Shown here piece by piece: positions 60,459 through 64,000 of a stretch of DNA of 64,000 nt. Where the stretch lies: positions 1,721,291-1,785,290 of the forward strand of contig NZ_CP026498.1 of assembly GCF_002953255.1 (NCBI RefSeq), in the 5' to 3' direction. Below the pieces are notes generated by a model. That model worked only from the letters and a program-made list of their open reading frames with translations. It was not told the origin of the DNA and made no database searches. Positions within the stretch are counted from its first letter, which is position 1. Each line of letters starts with the position of its first letter. The position numbers and the translations under genes are program-made. The DNA is from Streptomyces sp. CB01881 (GTDB taxonomy: Bacteria > Actinomycetota > Actinomycetes > Streptomycetales > Streptomycetaceae).

Positions 60459-60911
60459 GTGACGACCTTCGCCTCCCTCGCCGACCTCACCGCGGCCGTC
60501 GGCACCGAGCTGGGCACCAGCCGGTGGCACACCGTCTCGCAGGAGCAGATCGACCTGTTCGCCGAGGCCACCGGCGACCACCAGTGGATCCACGTCGACC
60601 CGGAGCGGGCCAAGGAGAGCCAGTTCGGCTCGACCATCGCGCACGGCTACCTCACGCTGTCGATGATCCCGGTGCTGGCCAAGGAGTGCTACGGCGTCGA
60701 GGGCGTGCGGATGGCGCTGAACTACGGCTCGGAGAAGGTCCGCTTCCCCGCACCGGTGCCGGTCGGCACGGCGATCCGGGCCACCGCCGAGCTCGTCTCG
60801 GCCACCGAGGTGCCCGGTGGCGTCCAGGCCGTGGTCCGGTTCACCATCACCAGCGCGGAGAGCAGCAAGCCGCACTGCGTCGCGGAGACGATCACCCGCT
60901 TCTACGCGTAG
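60459..60911 (+). CDS. MaoC-family (R)-specific enoyl-CoA hydratase-like protein
   Basis: A 150-residue hot-dog-fold protein with the MaoC/hydratase-2 pattern: an acidic ATGDHQWIHVDPERA motif containing the catalytic Asp and His, and IAHGYLTLSM. It hydrates trans-2-enoyl-CoA in the R direction or acts on related thioesters. GTG start with AGGAG upstream. Probably a single-gene unit. Confidence 0.93.
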   Translation: MTTFASLADLTAAVGTELGTSRWHTVSQEQIDLFAEATGDHQWIHVDPERAKESQFGSTIAHGYLTLSMIPVLAKECYGVEGVRMALNYGSEKVRFPAPVPVGTAIRATAELVSATEVPGGVQAVVRFTITSAESSKPHCVAETITRFYA

Positions 60912-61252
60912 CGGGCCCCGCGGCACCCGAGCCGCACAGTCCTGCCCTGTTCCGTCCGGCGCTGGGCCGTCCTGGCCTGCCCAGGTCCGCCCGTTCTGCC
61001 CGTTTCCACCCTGTCCTGCCCCGTCCCGTCGTCCTGCCCCGTCCTGCCCCGTCCTGCCCGCGGACGGATCCGCCGCACAGTCCTGCCACACCCCCGTCCT
61101 GTACGCCGAACGGCACGCCCGGGGCCGCTCGCCGGGTCCGGGCGACCCACTGCGAGTAACCTCCGACGAGATGGTTGTCGTACCGCAATGGCCCTGCCGC
61201 CGTGGGTACGCGCCCCGGCATGCCGGTAGCCGTAACCGTCCCTGGAGGTGCC
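60912..61252. other. Pyrimidine-rich intergenic region
   Basis: 341 bases between the MaoC and MBL genes. It holds three adjacent copies of gtcctgcccc (61031-61060) within a longer run of related repeats; the right end near 61150-61190 is less GC-rich and may hold the MBL promoter. Confidence 0.6.
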
Positions 61253-62611
61253 GTGCCCCGCCCCGTCCCCTGGTACTCCCGCGTAGCCGGTCTGACCTCG
61301 CAGTTCTCCAGCCCGCCGACCCTCGCCGGACTGCCCCGCGCGGCCTGGCACCGGGTCCGCACGGACGCCTTCGGCGCCGAGCCCCGGGGCGAGCGGCTGT
61401 CCCGGATCCACCGCTCGCCGCAGTTCGCCGACGGCGCCTTCCGCAACCCGCTGCCCACCCGCCGCCTCGTCTACGAGCACACCCCGCTGGAGATCACCCG
61501 CGCCCAGCTGGCCTCCGACAAGGCCCGGCGGGCGCCCACGGCCGCCGTGCCGCTGCACCGCCTGCTCCCGGCCGACCTCGCCACGCCCCCCGTCTCCGGC
61601 CTACGGCTCACCTGGCTCGGCCACGCCACCGTGCTGGCCGAGATCGCCGGCCGCCGGGTGCTGTTCGACCCGGTCTGGGGCGAGCGCTGCTCCCCCTTCG
61701 GCTGGACCGGCCCCAAGCGGCTCCACCCGGTGCCGCTCCCGCTCTCCGAGCTCGGGGCGGTCGACGTGGTGGTGGTCTCCCACGACCACTACGACCACCT
61801 CGACATGGCCACCATCCGCGCCCTCGTCGGCACCGGCGCGGTCTTCGCCGTCCCGCTCGGCGTCGGCGCCCACCTGGAGCACTGGGGCGTACCCGCCGAG
61901 CAGCTCGTCGAACTGGACTGGTGGGAGTCGGCCGAGGTCGCCGGGCTCACCCTGACCGCCACCCCGGCGCGGCACTACTGCAGCCGCGGCCCGCGCACCA
62001 GCGCGCTCTTCCTCTGGGCGTCCTGGGTGGTGGCCGGTGGCGGGCAGCGGGTCTTCCACAGCGGCGACACCGGCTACTTCCCCGGCTTCGCCGAGATCGG
62101 CCGCCGGCTCGGCCCGTTCGACGCCACCATGATGCAGGTCGGCGCGTACAGCGATTTCTGGCCCGAGGTCCACATGACCCCCGAGGAGGGTGTCCAGGCC
62201 CACCTCGACCTCGGCGGCGAACTGCTGCTGCCGATCCACTGGTGCACCTTCAACCTGGCCCCGCACCCGTGGGAGGAGCCCGCCGAGCGGGTGGTCGCCG
62301 CCGCCCAGGCGTTCGGCGCGCACCTGGCCGTGCCCCGGCCGGGCAAGTCGTTCGAGCCGGCCTCCCCGCCCGCGCTGCGGCTCTGGTGGCGGGCGGTCGC
62401 GGCGCCGCCGCAGGACGACGCGAAGCTGGTCGTCCCCGACGGCCTCGCCGCGGGGGACCGCCCGGCAACGGGCGGCACCGCGGCTGTCGCCACGGCGACG
62501 GCCGGCCCGGCGGACGGCGGAGCGACCGCGGGCGAGCCCCTGGCATCCGAGCCCGCCCCCCGGCCCAAGGCGGCCGCCAGGACGACGGGGTCGCCGTCCG
62601 ACGCGGCCTGA
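61253..62611 (+). CDS. Metallo-beta-lactamase-fold hydrolase (NAPE-PLD-like)
   Basis: A 452-residue enzyme. The metal-binding HxHxDH appears as SHDHYDHLD, followed by further ligands in ARHYCSRG, SGDTGYF and PIHWCTF. LTWLGHATVLAEI and LFDPVWGERCSP are typical of the UlaG/NAPE-PLD-like branch, which hydrolyses phosphodiesters or lactones. The last 65 residues are Ala/Pro/Gly-rich. The GTG has GGAGG four bases upstream. A strong hairpin follows. Confidence 0.92.
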   Translation: MPRPVPWYSRVAGLTSQFSSPPTLAGLPRAAWHRVRTDAFGAEPRGERLSRIHRSPQFADGAFRNPLPTRRLVYEHTPLEITRAQLASDKARRAPTAAVPLHRLLPADLATPPVSGLRLTWLGHATVLAEIAGRRVLFDPVWGERCSPFGWTGPKRLHPVPLPLSELGAVDVVVVSHDHYDHLDMATIRALVGTGAVFAVPLGVGAHLEHWGVPAEQLVELDWWESAEVAGLTLTATPARHYCSRGPRTSALFLWASWVVAGGGQRVFHSGDTGYFPGFAEIGRRLGPFDATMMQVGAYSDFWPEVHMTPEEGVQAHLDLGGELLLPIHWCTFNLAPHPWEEPAERVVAAAQAFGAHLAVPRPGKSFEPASPPALRLWWRAVAAPPQDDAKLVVPDGLAAGDRPATGGTAAVATATAGPADGGATAGEPLASEPAPRPKAAARTTGSPSDAA

Positions 62612-63041
62612 CCTGCCGGGAGGGGCCCGGAGTTCGCGTGAACTCCGGGCCCCTCTCCGCGCTCCCGGCCGGGCCGTCGCCGTCACTCCTCAGGCAGACC
62701 GTCCCCGCTCCACGGCGGCGGATCGGCCGTCAGGCACCCTGCCGTCCGGCGGCAACTGCGCTCCGGGGCCCCGGAACCGACGGAGGTCTCCGAACCCGGG
62801 CCCGGCCGGCGCGTGGGAGGCGGCCGGCACCGTGGTCACCGGGACCGCGACGTCGACCGGCCTCCCGGCCTCCCGGCCTTCGAACAGGCCGTCGAGGACA
62901 GCCCGGCAGTCCCGGCCCGGAGGGCCACCACGGACGAGGTCGCGTCCGGCTGCCGGGTGCACGAGGTGTCCGGGTGCACGAGGTGCCCGGGGCGGGGCAC
63001 GGCGGCGGACGACCCGCGTGCCCCGGCCCGCCGCCTCCGGC
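62612..63041. other. Intergenic region with terminator
   Basis: 430 bases between two convergent genes. Apart from the hairpin at 62620-62655 and two direct copies of gggtgcacgaggtg-like sequence near 62955-62990, nothing is recognised. Confidence 0.65.
62620..62655 (+). terminator. Strong terminator hairpin after the MBL gene
   Basis: A perfect 16-bp stem (GAGGGGCCCGGAGTTC and complement) with a GCGT loop begins nine bases after the stop. Confidence 0.85.
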
Positions 63042-63398
63042 TCACCCGGGGCAGCGGGCCAGCTCGACCAGGTCGACCGTCGCCCGCGGGTCGTCGACCT
63101 CGATCACCAGCCGGCTGTACCGCTCGTCGGCCAGCTCGATCACCACCGCCTTGGCCGGGTTCTTGACGTCCCAGAAGACCCATTCGCCGCCCGAGCGGAA
63201 GGTCCCGGCCGTGATCAGCCCCGGGAAGTGCGTGCCGCCGACCCGGATCCCCTTCGGCTCGCGGAGGATCCCCGGGTCCAGCGTGGCGCCCCGGACGTTG
63301 GCGAGCGGAATCTCGATCCGGCTCTTGATCGCCCAGAGCCGGTCGAGACCTGCGATCTCGACCACGAGGGTGCCGTCGGTGACGCTGACGTTGGCCAT
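63042..63398 (-). CDS. Small PH-like conserved protein
   Basis: A 118-residue, strand-rich protein. The order of strands (TLVVEIAGLDRLWAIKSRIE, HFPGLITAGTF, EWVFWDV, AVVIEL) resembles bacterial PH-like domains. No catalytic motif is seen. A GAAGGGA ribosome site precedes the ATG. Function unknown. Confidence 0.8.
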   Translation of the reverse strand: MANVSVTDGTLVVEIAGLDRLWAIKSRIEIPLANVRGATLDPGILREPKGIRVGGTHFPGLITAGTFRSGGEWVFWDVKNPAKAVVIELADERYSRLVIEVDDPRATVDLVELARCPG

Positions 63399-63495
63399 GG
63401 ATGCGTTCCCTTCGTTCTTTCGACTGCGAGGAGGGTGGGGAGGGGGCCCGGATGGTGGGGACCGGGGCCGTCGGACCCGGGGCCGTCGGACCCGG

Positions 63496-63630
63496 GCGGT
63501 GGGGCTCTGCGCGGTGGAGTTCTGCGCGGTGGAGTTCTGCGCGGTGGAGTTCTGCGCGGTGGGGCTCTGCGCGGTGGAGTTCTGCGCGGTGGAGTTCTGC
63601 GCGGTGGAGTTCTGCGCGGTGGAGTTCTGC
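63496..63630. repeat. Nine-copy 15-bp tandem repeat
   Basis: Nine contiguous 15-bp units, seven identical (gcggtggagttctgc) and two sharing the same variant (units 1 and 5, gcggtggggctctgc). It lies 22 bases beyond the stop of the following partial gene. No spacers, so not a CRISPR array. Confidence 0.95.
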
Positions 63631-63652
63631 GCGGCGGGCCCCGGGCCGGGGC

Positions 63653-64000
63653 TCAGGCCGTGGGGCCGACCCGTTCGGCGAGGGCCAGCACGGCGTCGGG
63701 CGTGGGCGCGTCGGCCCCGGCCCGGGCCCGCACGCGCAGCCCGAGCACGGCCGCGGCGAGCACGCCCGCCGCCCGGTCGTCGCCGAGCACCTGACCGATC
63801 GCCCGGTCGAGCGCGGCCACGCCCTCCGCCACGAGGGCGGCGACCTCCGGGTCGCTCCCGGCCCGCTCGACCGCCGCGGACAGCAGCAGCCCGGCGGCCG
63901 GTCCGCCGTCGAACCCTGCGGCGGCCCGGGTCAGCACGGCGGACAGGTCGGGTGCTTCGGACAGGGCGGCCGCGACGGGCAGCACCTCCAGGTCGAGGTG
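63653..64000 (-). CDS. C-terminal part of a probable TetR-family regulator (partial)
   Basis: The frame is open from the window edge to a stop at 63653 (116 codons seen). The visible part (EVLPVAAALSEAPDLSAVLT, then ARAGADAPTPDAVLALAE) is helical and looks like the ligand-binding half of a TetR regulator; the DNA-binding part lies beyond the window. Family assignment is tentative. Confidence 0.6.
   Translation of the reverse strand, partial: HLDLEVLPVAAALSEAPDLSAVLTRAAAGFDGGPAAGLLLSAAVERAGSDPEVAALVAEGVAALDRAIGQVLGDDRAAGVLAAAVLGLRVRARAGADAPTPDAVLALAERVGPTA

Noticed and set aside
63496..63630. CRISPR array
   Set aside because: The repeats are directly adjacent with no spacers and no cas genes are present.

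Overview
This is a 64 kb chromosomal segment of a very high-GC actinomycete. The codon use (nearly every third position G or C), frequent GTG starts, tightly overlapping ATGA/GTGA gene junctions and the families present (ergothioneine egtABCD, a GlcP-type sugar permease, DUF574 methyltransferase, actinobacterial Tad pilus, bacterial nitric oxide synthase) point to Streptomyces, Kitasatospora or a close relative. No rRNA, tRNA, insertion sequence, prophage or CRISPR array was found.

Layout. 45-5138: small metabolic and regulatory genes (quinone-oxidoreductase-like protein, DinB-like protein, AraC/GyrI regulator, a membrane protein, a SitI3-like protein) and stand-alone GTP cyclohydrolase II (ribA). 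5312-6622: a secreted GH16 glucanase-like enzyme. 6825-19359: a ten-gene, minus-strand, translationally coupled glycan operon: three GT2 glycosyltransferases, a flippase, a fourth GT2, a NodB deacetylase, a GT-C-like membrane protein, a membrane-anchored GH16, an ATP-grasp ligase and a flavin oxidoreductase. Its promoter region carries a GTGA-N6-TCAC box, and the next gene is a PAS-GGDEF-EAL cyclic-di-GMP enzyme overlapping a DUF574 methyltransferase. 22999-26092: GH15, SRPBCC and monooxygenase-fold genes. 26314-32238: a PatB/MalY-like C-S lyase followed by egtABCD; no EgtE is present, so the lyase may fill that step. 32357-35364: a GlcP-like permease and a nitric oxide synthase with a long low-complexity N-terminus and a start site caught in a hairpin. 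35530-39695: a TetR regulator divergent from acyl-CoA dehydrogenase, thiolase and SDR genes, with a clear palindromic operator. 39893-42607: an S53 peptidase and FabV enoyl reductase.

42960-59551: a complete-looking minus-strand Tad/Flp pilus locus (lipoprotein, PKD-like surface protein, CpaB/SAF, TadZ, TadA, TadB, TadC, pilin, two TadE, TadG, LysM-BTAD membrane protein), flanked on both sides by two related proteins that resemble degenerate caspase-like domains. The motor ATPase gene tadA is frameshifted exactly at its Walker A motif by an apparent 5-base deletion, so either the pilus is dead in this strain or the assembly has an error. A truncated HxlR regulator sits between the pilus genes and one flanking gene.

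59857-64000: a PPOX-fold flavoprotein, a MaoC dehydratase, an NAPE-PLD-like metallo-beta-lactamase, a small PH-like protein, a nine-copy 15-bp tandem repeat and the 3' part of a probable TetR gene that runs off the window end. The most system-like novelties are the glycan operon with its ligase/flavoenzyme tail and cyclic-di-GMP neighbour, and the Tad locus bracketed by degenerate caspase-like paralogues.
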